The notes below the pieces were generated by a model, which was given only the letters and a program-made list of their open reading frames with translations, ran no database searches and was not told the origin of the DNA. From Oleiharenicola sp. (GTDB lineage: Bacteria > Verrucomicrobiota > Verrucomicrobiia > Opitutales > Opitutaceae): a DNA stretch of 64,000 nt. Positions within the stretch are counted from its first letter, which is position 1. The number at the start of each line of letters is the position of its first letter. The position numbers and the translations under genes were made by a program. Below, piece after piece: positions 16,348-28,486 of the stretch. The stretch is from positions 62,001 to 126,000 of the forward strand of contig JANYDW010000061.1 in assembly GCA_025363455.1 (NCBI GenBank), written 5' to 3'.

Positions 16348-16709
16348 AAATACTGGTCGATACCTCCGTTTGGATCGACCACTTCCATCGGGCGGACCCG
16401 CAGTTGCAGGCCTGCCTGCAGGCGGGCTTTGTCTGGACGCACACGGTGGTGATCGGGGAGCTGGCTGTCGGGCAACTAAAGCACCGCACCGATATCCTGC
16501 GGCATCTGCAGAAATTGCCCCGGGCGGATGAGATCAATCTGGCCGAGGGGCTGCATCTGCTGGAGGAGCACGTCCTGATGGGGCGGGGATTGTCTTGGGC
16601 GGATGTTCAGGTCCTGGCTGCGGCCCGGATCGACGGACTCAAGCTCTGGACACGCGATCGGGCGCTGGCCAAGGCAGCGATGGGGTTGGACTTGGCCTAC
16701 GTCGGGTGA
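16344..16709 (+). CDS. vapC: VapC-type PIN-domain ribonuclease toxin
   Basis: 121 residues starting with GTG at 16344 inside a GTGA overlap with vapB. The PIN fold begins KILVDTSVWIDHF, and the conserved acidic metal ligands are all visible: D6, E39 (VVIGEL), D87 (SWADVQ) and D105 (LWTRDRALA). VapC toxins cut tRNA or rRNA. Nothing looks damaged, so the toxin is predicted active. This closes the accessory block that begins with the Doc pair. Confidence 0.93.
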   Translation: MKILVDTSVWIDHFHRADPQLQACLQAGFVWTHTVVIGELAVGQLKHRTDILRHLQKLPRADEINLAEGLHLLEEHVLMGRGLSWADVQVLAAARIDGLKLWTRDRALAKAAMGLDLAYVG

Positions 16710-17117
16710 AATCAAGAGCCCCGCCCGCTGGCAGGACTGGGGACGGCGGTCGCAGACCGCCGCTACAGGATGGCAGAAGGCGGTTGAGGGCAACCGTCCC
16801 TACCGCAGTGAAGGCCCAATCCCTTTCGCGGTCCTTCGTGTTCTTCGTGGTTAAATAGATCGGGCGGATCGAATCACGGCCTCGGAAAGTTTAACCACTA
16901 ATATGGATTCACCAACAGGCGAATCCTTCGAGATCCGGCTCCGACTGATCGTCTCCGCCCGTGGGTTTCGGGGGCCGGCTCTTCGCCGGCTGGTTATCCC
17001 TCCAGCGGATTCGGGTAGATTCTTTTTGTGCGCATTGTGTTTTTGTGGCCAAATGGATCGGGTGAATCAGTTCGCGCGGCTTGCATTTCGTTTCGCGGCT
17101 CGCTCAATCGGCTTCGC
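16710..17117. other. Repeat-rich gap before the Gre-like gene
   Basis: No gene is supported. It holds a CGGCGGTCGCAGACCGCCG hairpin near 16743, a CTTTCGCGGTCCTTCG/TTCTTCGTGGTTAAA arm near 16822-16855, and the long repeat at 16894-16993. Confidence 0.6.
16894..16993. repeat. Copy of the long interspersed repeat at 9611-9712
   Basis: Starts ACCACTAATATGGATTCACC and ends GGGTTTCGGGGGCCGGCTC...CCGGCTGG. By eye it is strongly similar along its length to 9611-9712. The typical right terminus seen at 9858-9887 is missing, so this may be a truncated copy. Confidence 0.75.
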
Positions 17118-17741
17118 ATGGCTCCGCCTCGGCGCAAAAACATCTTCCGCGTGGCTCTCCCTCCGCCGGGGACGATCTATGTGCGGCGGGGGTACAACGT
17201 GGTGCTCGCGGAGGAATTCGCAGCGCTCAAGGTGAAACGCGCCGCCCTCGTGGAGGACAAGATCGAGGCGCACAGCCAGGGCGACCTGCGGGAGAATTTC
17301 GGCTTCAAGGCCGCCAAGGATGCGATCCGGGCCGTGGACCGGAAAATGGACGAGCTCGACCGCTTCGCGCTGCGCAACACCTTCATCGAGGTCGACCCAG
17401 CCACCTGGCTCACCAAGCCGGTCGATTTCCTCCAGCTCGGCCATGTGGCCCGGATCGAGAAGGAGGACGCGGACACCAAGCGGAAGCACCGCTTCACGTT
17501 TCTCATTGCGACCTACGGCGAGACGGCGAGCGATCCCGAGAGCGGCATCGAGTGTCTGCCGCATAACTCGCCGCTCGCTGCGGTCTTGCTTGGTCTTGCT
17601 GTCGGCCAGCCGGCGCAGGTCAACCTGCCGGCTGGTCCGGCAATCCTCACGGTGCATTCGATCCGCAACCCGACGCAGGCCGAACTCGATCGCCTGCTCA
17701 CAGCCATCAAACCGCCGGAGATTGAGGGGGAAGAGCAGTAG
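17118..17741 (+). CDS. Gre-family (GreA/GreB-like) transcript-cleavage factor
   Basis: About 207 residues from the ATG at 17118 (MAPPRRKNIFRVALPPPG). The N-terminal helical hairpin contains EAHSQGDLRENFGFKAAKDAI near residues 50-70, where the GDLxEN tip carries the acidic pair that Gre factors insert into the RNA polymerase secondary channel. The C-terminal FKBP-like domain shows SPLAAVLLGLAVGQPAQVNLPAGPAILTVHSI, matching the GreA pattern (SPLGxALLGxxxGDxVxVxxPxG). The N-terminus before the coiled coil is longer and more proline-rich than in GreA, so it is a divergent paralogue. The codons upstream of 17118 derive from repeats. Confidence 0.78.
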   Translation: MAPPRRKNIFRVALPPPGTIYVRRGYNVVLAEEFAALKVKRAALVEDKIEAHSQGDLRENFGFKAAKDAIRAVDRKMDELDRFALRNTFIEVDPATWLTKPVDFLQLGHVARIEKEDADTKRKHRFTFLIATYGETASDPESGIECLPHNSPLAAVLLGLAVGQPAQVNLPAGPAILTVHSIRNPTQAELDRLLTAIKPPEIEGEEQ

Positions 17742-17776
17742 GGCGAGGCACCGAACCGGAAAGGTTTGACCACTAA

Positions 17777-17935
17777 CAGGCTGCTGAAAAAGCCTCCTTT
17801 CGAATTTTGCCAGAAACATCGCAAGAAAATGACCCTCAGAAACAGGCCTAGAATCGAAGATCTCGACCAAGTTGAGGCTCAGGCATCCCTTGATTCTCCC
17901 CAATTTTTCGCCCCGCCGACTTTTTCAGCAGCCTG
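17777..17935. mobile_element. MITE-like element with 16-bp perfect terminal inverted repeats and CTAA target duplication
   Basis: The 159-bp element starts CAGGCTGCTGAAAAAG and ends CTTTTTCAGCAGCCTG. It is flanked by CTAA on both sides (17773-17776 and 17936-17939). No transposase ORF is present, so mobilisation would need an enzyme in trans. A 4-bp YTAR-type duplication recalls IS5-group elements, but the family is not certain. Confidence 0.85.
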
Positions 17936-18053
17936 CTAATGCTTCGCCTACCGGCTTCGCTACATTGTCTCCTCTGCCTTATCGGCTCCGGTCTTGGTTT
18001 CGGGGAGCGGCTAATCGCCGCGTGGATATCTGACCAGGGGCGTGTTTAATATG

Positions 18054-18137
18054 TCATTGCGAGAAGCCCCGTTTGGCGGGGCGACAAAGCAATCCAGCTG
18101 GATCGCCACGGCGCGCTGCGCGCACCTCGCGATGACA
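18054..18137. repeat. Dispersed inverted repeat, TCATTGCGAG type (second full copy)
   Basis: Starts TCATTGCGAGAAGCCCCG, contains GACAAAGCAATCCAGC and TGGATCGCCACGG, and ends CTCGCGATGACA. It matches 6003-6090 and lies inside the larger element at 17769-18260. Confidence 0.8.
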
Positions 18138-18308
18138 AGGCATTCTAGAATACGCGCTAGTTCATCCGTCGGCGATTAGCCGACCCCCGAAGCAACCTCG
18201 CGGAGCCGATCAGGCGGAGCTGCACCAAGTAGCAGAGCCGTTAGGCGATGCATTAGTGGTGAAAAACCGGATTGGTTGCCCTACGCCTTCACCGCCTCCG
18301 CATACGCC

Positions 18309-21242
<2,934 letters not shown>

Positions 21243-21635
21243 ACGCCGACGCTAGGCCGGGGGCGGGGTCGCGCAACTGAGTTTTCGGCGGCCGCGGGGG
21301 CATTTCCAACCACTAATGGCCACTAATGTGACACTAATCCGGACCTTGGTGAGATATCAGCCAATCTATGCAGAAGATTTCCCGCGAATAGCGCGAATTG
21401 ACGCGGATGGCAGAGAGAAATGGCGTCAGACCGGCAGGGCTGGTTAAGCCAACATCCTGTGTTTGGGATCTGTCACGATATTCTATTCGCGTTTATCCGC
21501 GTGATTCGCGGGGAACTGAATTGTTCCGAATCAGTGTGGTTCAGTGGCTATCCGATCTGGGATCGGAAAATCTTATCCGTGTTCCTTCGTGATCTCCGTG
21601 GTTAAAGCTGCATGGTTTGCGGGCTCCTTTACCGA
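21243..21635. other. Divergent gap between gcvP and nth
   Basis: No gene is supported. It shows CCACTAATGGCCACTAATG near 21310, a CCGCGAATAGCGCGAATTGACGCGGA-like tract near 21380 related to the repeat at 42112-42192, and a CGTGTTCCTTCGTGATCTCCG/GTGGTTAAAG arm near 21579-21606. Promoters for both genes must lie here but I cannot place them. Confidence 0.5.
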
Positions 21636-22301
21636 ATGTCTGATTCATATCCCACCAAGGCGGCCCGTGCGGCCTACATCGACGGGCGGCTGGCCGAGTT
21701 CTATCCAGAAACACCCATCCCGCTCGACCACCGCGATCCCTACACGCTGCTCGTGGCGGTGGTGTTGTCGGCCCAATGCACGGACTTGCGCGTGAACCAG
21801 GTGACGCCGCAGCTCTGGGCCTTGGCCGGGACACCGCAGGCCATGGCGCAGGCGTCCGTGGAAGCGATCCAGCAAATCATCCGGCCCTGCGGGTTGTCGC
21901 CGCAGAAGGCGAAAGCCATCAGTGGCCTCTCCCGGTTGATCATGGAGCGGCATGCGGGCGCGGTGCCGCGGACCTTTGCCGACCTGGAAGCTTTGCCGGG
22001 GGTGGGGCACAAGACGGCGTCGGTGGTCATGAGCCAGGCGTGGGGCGTGCCGGCTTTTCCCGTGGACACGCACATCCACCGGCTGGCGCAACGCTGGAAG
22101 CTGACCGACGGGCGCAACGTGGAGCAGACCGAGGGCGACCTGAAGCGGCTGTTTCCCCAAGCCCGCTGGAACCGGCTCCACCTGCGCATCATCTTTTACG
22201 GGCGCGAGCACTGCACCGCGCGCGGATGCGACGGAACCGTTTGCGAGATCTGCCGGACGCTGTTTCCGGGGCGGCAGCGAACGGTGCGAACCAAGAAATA
22301 A
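21636..22301 (+). CDS. nth: Endonuclease III (DNA glycosylase/AP lyase)
   Basis: About 221 residues from the ATG at 21636 (MSDSYPTKAARAAYIDG). It removes oxidised pyrimidines and cuts the abasic site. The helix-hairpin-helix LPGVGHKTASVV carries the catalytic lysine (about K126), and FPVDTHIHRLAQR carries the catalytic aspartate (about D144). LLVAVVLSAQCTDLRVN is the usual N-terminal block. The C-terminal cysteines are C193, C198, C203 and C206 (CX4CX4CX2C), not the canonical CX6CX2CX5C of the [4Fe-4S] loop, so cluster binding is doubtful or altered. The gene converges on the glycine-zipper gene. Confidence 0.92.
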   Translation: MSDSYPTKAARAAYIDGRLAEFYPETPIPLDHRDPYTLLVAVVLSAQCTDLRVNQVTPQLWALAGTPQAMAQASVEAIQQIIRPCGLSPQKAKAISGLSRLIMERHAGAVPRTFADLEALPGVGHKTASVVMSQAWGVPAFPVDTHIHRLAQRWKLTDGRNVEQTEGDLKRLFPQARWNRLHLRIIFYGREHCTARGCDGTVCEICRTLFPGRQRTVRTKK

Positions 22302-22330
22302 AAAAAAGACCGCGCCCTGCGTGGGCGCGG
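22300..22330 (-). terminator. Rho-independent terminator of the glycine-zipper gene
   Basis: On the minus strand a CCGCGCCC-ACGCA-GGGCGCGG stem-loop is followed by a run of eight T residues (A-tract at 22300-22307 on the plus strand). It lies about 25 bp after the stop of the minus-strand gene and overlaps the end of nth. Confidence 0.8.
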
Positions 22331-22355
22331 CCTGATGTTTGACAGACGGGGACGG

Positions 22356-22841
22356 TTAATCCTGGAGGCGTTTCCACGCGGCATACGAAGCGGGGCGAGC
22401 CTCATTCCAGGCCAGCTTGGAACCCGTGGCCTCATACCGCTTGCGCAGTTTGGCTTCGCGTTCTTCGAAGGTGGCCCCGTTTTCGCCATATTCCGCGTAC
22501 CCGTTGTACCCGGTCTGGTAGGCCGGACCGAATTCATCATAAGACCGGCCTTTGGCAAAAGGCTGGTTGCGGTGATTTTCACGCCAATAGGCGGCTTCCT
22601 CGGTAGGGTTGACGGCTTCCGCCACGCCCTTACCGGCCAGACCTCCGACGACCGCACCGACCGCGGCACCGGCAATGGTGCCGACAGGGCCTGCGACCGT
22701 GCCGGCTGCGGCACCCGCGGCTGCACCCCCGGCGACCGCGCCGAGACCCGTGCCGATGGGGTGAGAACCGGGCTCACCGGTGATAAGATCGGGATTCCGC
22801 GACTTGTCGCGCTTGTCGTAAGTTTTTTGGGTGTCTTTCAT
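22356..22841 (-). CDS. Glycine-zipper domain protein of unknown function
   Basis: 161 residues from MKDTQKTYDKRDKSRNPDLI. Residues about 30-70 (GTGLGAVAGGAAAGAAAGTV, then GPVGTIAGAAVGAVVGGLAG) form a long glycine/alanine zipper able to pack as paired transmembrane or amphipathic helices. The second half (YWRENHRNQPFAKGRSYDEF, GPAYQTGYNGY, ATFEEREAKLRKRYE) matches a family of bacterial glycine-zipper proteins often linked to stress. There is no signal peptide. Isolated and convergent with nth; a terminator follows. Upstream codons as far as 23033 are in frame but the ATG at 22841 gives the natural start. Confidence 0.8.
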   Translation of the reverse strand: MKDTQKTYDKRDKSRNPDLITGEPGSHPIGTGLGAVAGGAAAGAAAGTVAGPVGTIAGAAVGAVVGGLAGKGVAEAVNPTEEAAYWRENHRNQPFAKGRSYDEFGPAYQTGYNGYAEYGENGATFEEREAKLRKRYEATGSKLAWNEARPASYAAWKRLQD

Positions 22842-23363
22842 GGATAGGATGGGAATGGGATTGAGGATGATGACGATTAGAGGAGATATCTTGCCAGGAT
22901 CGTCAGAAATGTTGCACCGGCGTTGCTCTTGCTGATGGAGAATAACGTGAGCCGGCTCCCCGGGTAGACAAGCGTCGCGGCACCCATTTCGTCCTGAGCG
23001 TCCCATGGGGCTTTCCCCTATGCGTATGATCAAAAGCAGCCTGCCATCGCATACCCAGGTGCAGTTCGCCGCAGATGTAGTGCCCGCCTTCTTCCTGCGG
23101 ACTCCGGCGCGGCAGCCTTCGCCACGGACGTCGTGAGTTTATGCGCGGACATCATCGTCTTGGGTGGCTTGCCGAGCCCGAGCAACGGACGGGTCCGCCT
23201 ACGCTTGGCATAAGCTTCGGCGAGACAGCCAACGCTCTCACTGCGCTCGGCGAAGGGGTGGCCTGCCAGCCGTAGCCACTTTGGGTTCGCATCGGAAGTT
23301 AAACGCCGTCCGTCGCCGAGCCTATGGACGGCAGCCTTCGCACTCGCTTTGCTCGGCGAAGGC
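22842..23363. other. Gene-free interval with CTCGGCGAAGG-type repeats
   Basis: No gene is supported. From about 23050 it is built of pieces such as CTGCGCTCGGCGAAGGGGTGG, CTTTGCTCGGCGAAGGCTGG and GTCGCCGAGCCTATGGACGG, typical of dispersed non-coding repeats. Predicted ORFs here overlap the tRNA or the repeats. Confidence 0.55.
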
Positions 23364-23440
23364 TGGTGGACGCTATTGGACTCGAACCAATGACCCCCTG
23401 CGTGTGAAGCAGGTGCTCTAACCAACTGAGCTAAGCGTCC
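23364..23440 (-). tRNA. tRNA-Val (anticodon CAC)
   Basis: Read on the minus strand, the acceptor GGACGCT pairs with AGCGTCC. The D-arm is AGCTCAGTTGGTTAGAGC, the anticodon stem CCTGC/GCAGG carries the loop TTCACAC giving anticodon CAC, and the T-arm contains GGTTCGAGTCC. The discriminator is A and the 3' CCA is encoded (23364-23366). It decodes GUG. Confidence 0.95.
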
Positions 23441-23625
23441 AAGACGAGGGGCGAAGGTTGGGGGTCCTCGCCCGTGAATCAACCCTGTTTTCTTGGCGTA
23501 ATTCGTCCAATCAAACCTGATTGTCTCGCGCCAAGGTCGCAGAGGACGCAAAGGCGTGGGTCATTGAGTCTGAGGGACATCCTTTGCGCTCTTGGCGTCC
23601 TTTGCGCGAGGCAATGGATCGCGAA

Positions 23626-25119
<1,494 letters not shown>

Positions 25120-25256
25120 GGGGGAATGGTTGGAAGGCGATAACTGGGGGACGATTTGAATTAAGGCAACGTAAGGAGTGGAATTTTGGGCGAGGTATTA
25201 TTGAGTCCTAATAAATAAACTTACCGTGATGGTGTTTGCGTTGCGGACATCCTGCA

Positions 25257-25357
25257 CACACCCCGCCCTGCCGGGCACCCCTCTTGCTAGAGGGGAATTT
25301 CGTTGGCGCGGGATTGGGTCCCCTCTGGAGAGGGGTGGCGCGGAGCGACGGGGTGGG
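25257..25357. repeat. Palindromic ~100-bp repeat, CACACCCCG type (copy 1)
   Basis: Starts CACACCCCGCCCTGCCGGGC, contains ACCCCTCTTGCTAGAGGGGA and TCCCCTCTGGAGAGGGGT, and ends GACGGGGTGGG. The outer and inner arms are complementary. It sits between xylB and the GH115 gene. Further copies are at 30698-30800 and 39718-39820. The rest of the 25120-25516 gap shows nothing I can support. Confidence 0.85.
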
Positions 25358-25528
25358 TAAGACTGATCCACGAGACTGAATGGGTCGCGGGGCAATTTTC
25401 CCGCCGGGTGCAGGCTTGTCATCACTCGAATGCAGTCCGCTGGGGCGAAAACATACTATCGTTAGACTGAGGCACCAAAGATTTCGACTCACCTTGCCCG
25501 GCCGCGGGCGGTAGCTATGTATTACCCC

Positions 25529-28486
25529 ATGCGCCTACCCCGCTGCTGTCTTGCGACTGGTGTGTTTGCCTTCGTCCTGGGCGCCGTGTCCCGGGGGGCG
25601 CTCGGCGATCCGTCCCTGCTGGCTGGACCAACGACACCGGGCGCCCTGCCGCTCGTGACAGACGGGATGGTGGCGCCGATTGAGGTGTCTGGGGAGGACT
25701 GGCCCGGAGTGAACCGGGCCGCCCGGGACCTGCAGGCCGACATCGAGCGCGTGACAGGACGCAAGCCGAGCCTTCCGAACCCGAGTTCCGCGGTGCTCCC
25801 GACCGCCGTCATCATTGGCACCATTGGCCGAAGCCCGCTGATCGATGGGCTGATCAAAAGCGGCAAACTGAACGTGGACGCGATTCGCGGCAAGTGGGAG
25901 GCGTTCGTCATCGAAACCGTGGAGTACCCGCACAACGGCGTGAATCGTGCGCTAGTCATCGCCGGCAGCGACAAGCGCGGCACGATCTACGGCACCTATG
26001 AAATCTCCCAGCAGATCGGCGTTTCGCCGTGGTATTGGTGGGCGGATGTCCCGATCGAACACCGCGACGCGCTTTATCTTAAGCCTGGGCGGCTGGTCGT
26101 GAGCGGGCCTTCGGTGAAATACCGCGGCATTTTCCTGAATGACGAGGCGCCGGACCTGACCAACTGGGTCCGCGCCAAGTTCGGCAACGTCTCACCGCAG
26201 GCCAACCCGAACGTCATTCCGAACGTCGCCAACTACGGCCATGAATTCTACACGAAACTGTTCGAGCTGATGCTCCGGCTGCGGGCCAACTATCTCTGGC
26301 CGGCGATGTGGAACAACGCCTTCAACGAGGACGATCCGGAAAATCCGCGGCTCGCCGACGAATACGGCATCGTGATGGGCACTTCGCACCAGGAGCCGAT
26401 GCTGCGCGCGCAGAAGGAGTGGGACTGGCGCAACTTGAAGACGATCGGGACGTGGAATTACGCCAAGCATCCCGATGTGCTGGCGAATTTCTGGCGCGAA
26501 GGCATCCGACGGAACAAGGCGTATGAGAGCATCGTCACGATGGGTCTGCGCGGCGCCAACGACACCGAGATGGCCCCGGGTGGGCCCGAGGCCAACCGGG
26601 CTTTGCTGGAGAAGATCGTCGACGTGCAGCGCAATATCCTCCGGGAGGAAGTGAACCCCGACATCACCCAGGTGCCGCAGATGTGGTGCCTCTACAAGGA
26701 GGTGCAGGAGTTCTACGAGCATGGCATGCGCGCTCCCGACGACGTGACGCTGCTGTGGGCGGAGGACAACTGGGGCAACATCCGGCGTCTGCCGACCGCG
26801 GCCGAGCGCGCGCGTCCGGGCGGCGCCGGCATCTACTATCACTTCGATTACCACGGCGGCCCGCGCAGCTACCAGTGGCTGAACACGAGCCCGATCCCCA
26901 AAATCTGGGAGCAGATGTCGCTGGCGAAAAAATACGGCGCCGACCGCATCTGGATCGTGAACGTCGGTCACTTCAAGGGCTACGAGTTCCCGCTCGAATT
27001 TTTTCTGAATCTAGCATGGGACACGAACCGCTGGAACGGCGAGAATCTTGGCGAGTACGGCCGCTTTTGGGCGATCCGCGAGTTTGGCCCCGAGCACGCG
27101 AGCGACATCGCCGATATCATGGCGAAATATTCCAAGTACAATGGCCGGCGCAAACCCGAGATGCTCGCGCCCGACACCTACAGCCTCACCGACTATCGGG
27201 AGGCGGAGACCGTCGTGGCGGACTATCATGCTGTCGCCGCGCGGGCGGAGGAAATATTCCAGGCCCTGCCGGCGGCGAAACAGGACCCGTTTTATCAGCT
27301 CGTGTTGTTTCCCGCCAAAGCGAGTGCCCTGGTAAACGAACTTTACCTCGCGGCCGGTCGCAACGCCCTTTACGCCAAGCAGGTCCGGGCGAGCGCCAAC
27401 AAACAGGCGGCGGAAATTTACCGGCTGTTCGATCAGTTCACGGAGATGACGAACCACTACAACGGCGGCTTTGCCGGAGGGAAGTGGACGCACTTCATGG
27501 ACCAGCCCGTGCTAGGCTACACCACGTGGCGCGATCCACCGAAGAACAACCTCGACCACCTGAAACTTGTGCAGCCACCGATGATGGCCAATGCCGGAAT
27601 CGGAGTGGCGGTGGAAGGCACTGCTGATGCCGCTGGAACGACGACCAAGCTTCCGCGTTTCGATTCCCTGAATCGCCAGCGGTCATGGTTCGACGCCTTC
27701 GAGCGCGGCTATGGCGGCTATCAGGTGAATGCTTCCGCTACTGCACCCTGGATCGTCCTGACATCGGGGCACGAATCGAAGATCGCCGATGTTCGTTACG
27801 ACGTGGAAGTGGACTGGACCAAGGCGCCGGCGGGTCTCGCCACGGGTGAGATCGTCGTTTCCGTGGGCGAGAACCCAGTGACGACCATCACCGTCGAGGC
27901 ACTGAACCCGACCCAGGTCACCCGCAAGAATTTGCGGGGTTTCGTTGAAGGGCAGGGGGTGGTCTCCATCGAGCCCGAGCACTTCACCAAGCAGACCAAG
28001 GTCGGGAAAAGACACTGGATGAAGATCGCTGACTACGGCCGCACCTTGTCGGGGATGAGAGCAGAGGCTCCGGTGGATGCGCCCAGTGCCACGCCGGGCA
28101 GGGATTCTCCCTGCCTCGAATACCAAATGTATTTGTTCACGACCGGCCCCGTCGAGGTTACCGCCATCACCGCGCCGACGCTGAATTTCGTGCCGGATCG
28201 CGGCGTGCGTTACGCCGTGTCGTTTGACGACGAAACCCCGCAGGTCGTCACGCTTGTGCCGCAGGGCTATCAGGCGCAGAACCGCAACCCGGCTTGGGAG
28301 AAATCGGTCGCGGACAACGCCCACTACGGCCGCTCGAAGCATGCGATCGCGAAGCCCGGTTACCACACGCTCAAGATCTGGATGGTTGATCCCGCCGTCG
28401 TCATGCAGAAGCTCGTCGTGGACCTGGGCGGCCTGAAACCCAGTTATCTCGGGCCACCGGAAAGCTTCCGAGGAAATTCACCATGA
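25529..28486 (+). CDS. GH115 xylan alpha-1,2-glucuronidase, exported
   Basis: About 985 residues with a signal peptide (MRLPRCCLATGVFAFVLGAV, cleavage near SRGALG). GH115 enzymes remove glucuronate or 4-O-methyl-glucuronate from intact glucuronoxylan. Family blocks include YEISQQIGVSPWYWWADVP, KYRGIFLNDEAPDLTNW, LRANYLWPAMWNNAFNEDDP, GTSHQEPMLRAQKEW, LLWAEDNWGNIRRLP, RSYQWLNTSPIPKIWEQM and NVGHFKGYEFPLEFFLN. The C-terminal beta domains carry VSIEPEHF and YLFTTGPVEV. It overlaps the next gene by 4 bp, so the two enzymes are translationally coupled. An alternative ATG lies four codons upstream. Confidence 0.94.
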   Translation: MRLPRCCLATGVFAFVLGAVSRGALGDPSLLAGPTTPGALPLVTDGMVAPIEVSGEDWPGVNRAARDLQADIERVTGRKPSLPNPSSAVLPTAVIIGTIGRSPLIDGLIKSGKLNVDAIRGKWEAFVIETVEYPHNGVNRALVIAGSDKRGTIYGTYEISQQIGVSPWYWWADVPIEHRDALYLKPGRLVVSGPSVKYRGIFLNDEAPDLTNWVRAKFGNVSPQANPNVIPNVANYGHEFYTKLFELMLRLRANYLWPAMWNNAFNEDDPENPRLADEYGIVMGTSHQEPMLRAQKEWDWRNLKTIGTWNYAKHPDVLANFWREGIRRNKAYESIVTMGLRGANDTEMAPGGPEANRALLEKIVDVQRNILREEVNPDITQVPQMWCLYKEVQEFYEHGMRAPDDVTLLWAEDNWGNIRRLPTAAERARPGGAGIYYHFDYHGGPRSYQWLNTSPIPKIWEQMSLAKKYGADRIWIVNVGHFKGYEFPLEFFLNLAWDTNRWNGENLGEYGRFWAIREFGPEHASDIADIMAKYSKYNGRRKPEMLAPDTYSLTDYREAETVVADYHAVAARAEEIFQALPAAKQDPFYQLVLFPAKASALVNELYLAAGRNALYAKQVRASANKQAAEIYRLFDQFTEMTNHYNGGFAGGKWTHFMDQPVLGYTTWRDPPKNNLDHLKLVQPPMMANAGIGVAVEGTADAAGTTTKLPRFDSLNRQRSWFDAFERGYGGYQVNASATAPWIVLTSGHESKIADVRYDVEVDWTKAPAGLATGEIVVSVGENPVTTITVEALNPTQVTRKNLRGFVEGQGVVSIEPEHFTKQTKVGKRHWMKIADYGRTLSGMRAEAPVDAPSATPGRDSPCLEYQMYLFTTGPVEVTAITAPTLNFVPDRGVRYAVSFDDETPQVVTLVPQGYQAQNRNPAWEKSVADNAHYGRSKHAIAKPGYHTLKIWMVDPAVVMQKLVVDLGGLKPSYLGPPESFRGNSP

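Larger units (their letters stand above)
17769..18260. repeat. Interspersed element with ~30-bp imperfect terminal inverted repeats, interrupted by a MITE
   Basis: With the inner element and one CTAA copy removed, the left end reads ACCACTAATGCTTCGCCTAC followed by CGGCTTCGCT. The right end (18231-18260) is its imperfect reverse complement, matching at 26 of 30 positions. The reconstructed element is about 329 bp. The same right end occurs identically at 9858-9887. Inside lie GTTTCGGGGAGCGGCTAATC (inverse of a segment near 9731-9760) and a copy of the TCATTGCGAG repeat. Confidence 0.8.

Noticed and set aside
10110-17117. Prophage or integrative element
   Set aside because: No integrase, attachment-site pair or phage structural gene is visible; only defence-type genes and repeats.
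23164-23421. 85-codon plus-strand ORF near the tRNA
   Set aside because: It overlaps the tRNA-Val gene and dispersed repeats.
28064-28125. Another in-frame repeat in GH115 (GGCAGGGATTCTCCCTGCC)
   Set aside because: A short inverted repeat is present, but the encoded residues look compatible with the normal GH115 sequence, so insertion is not supported.
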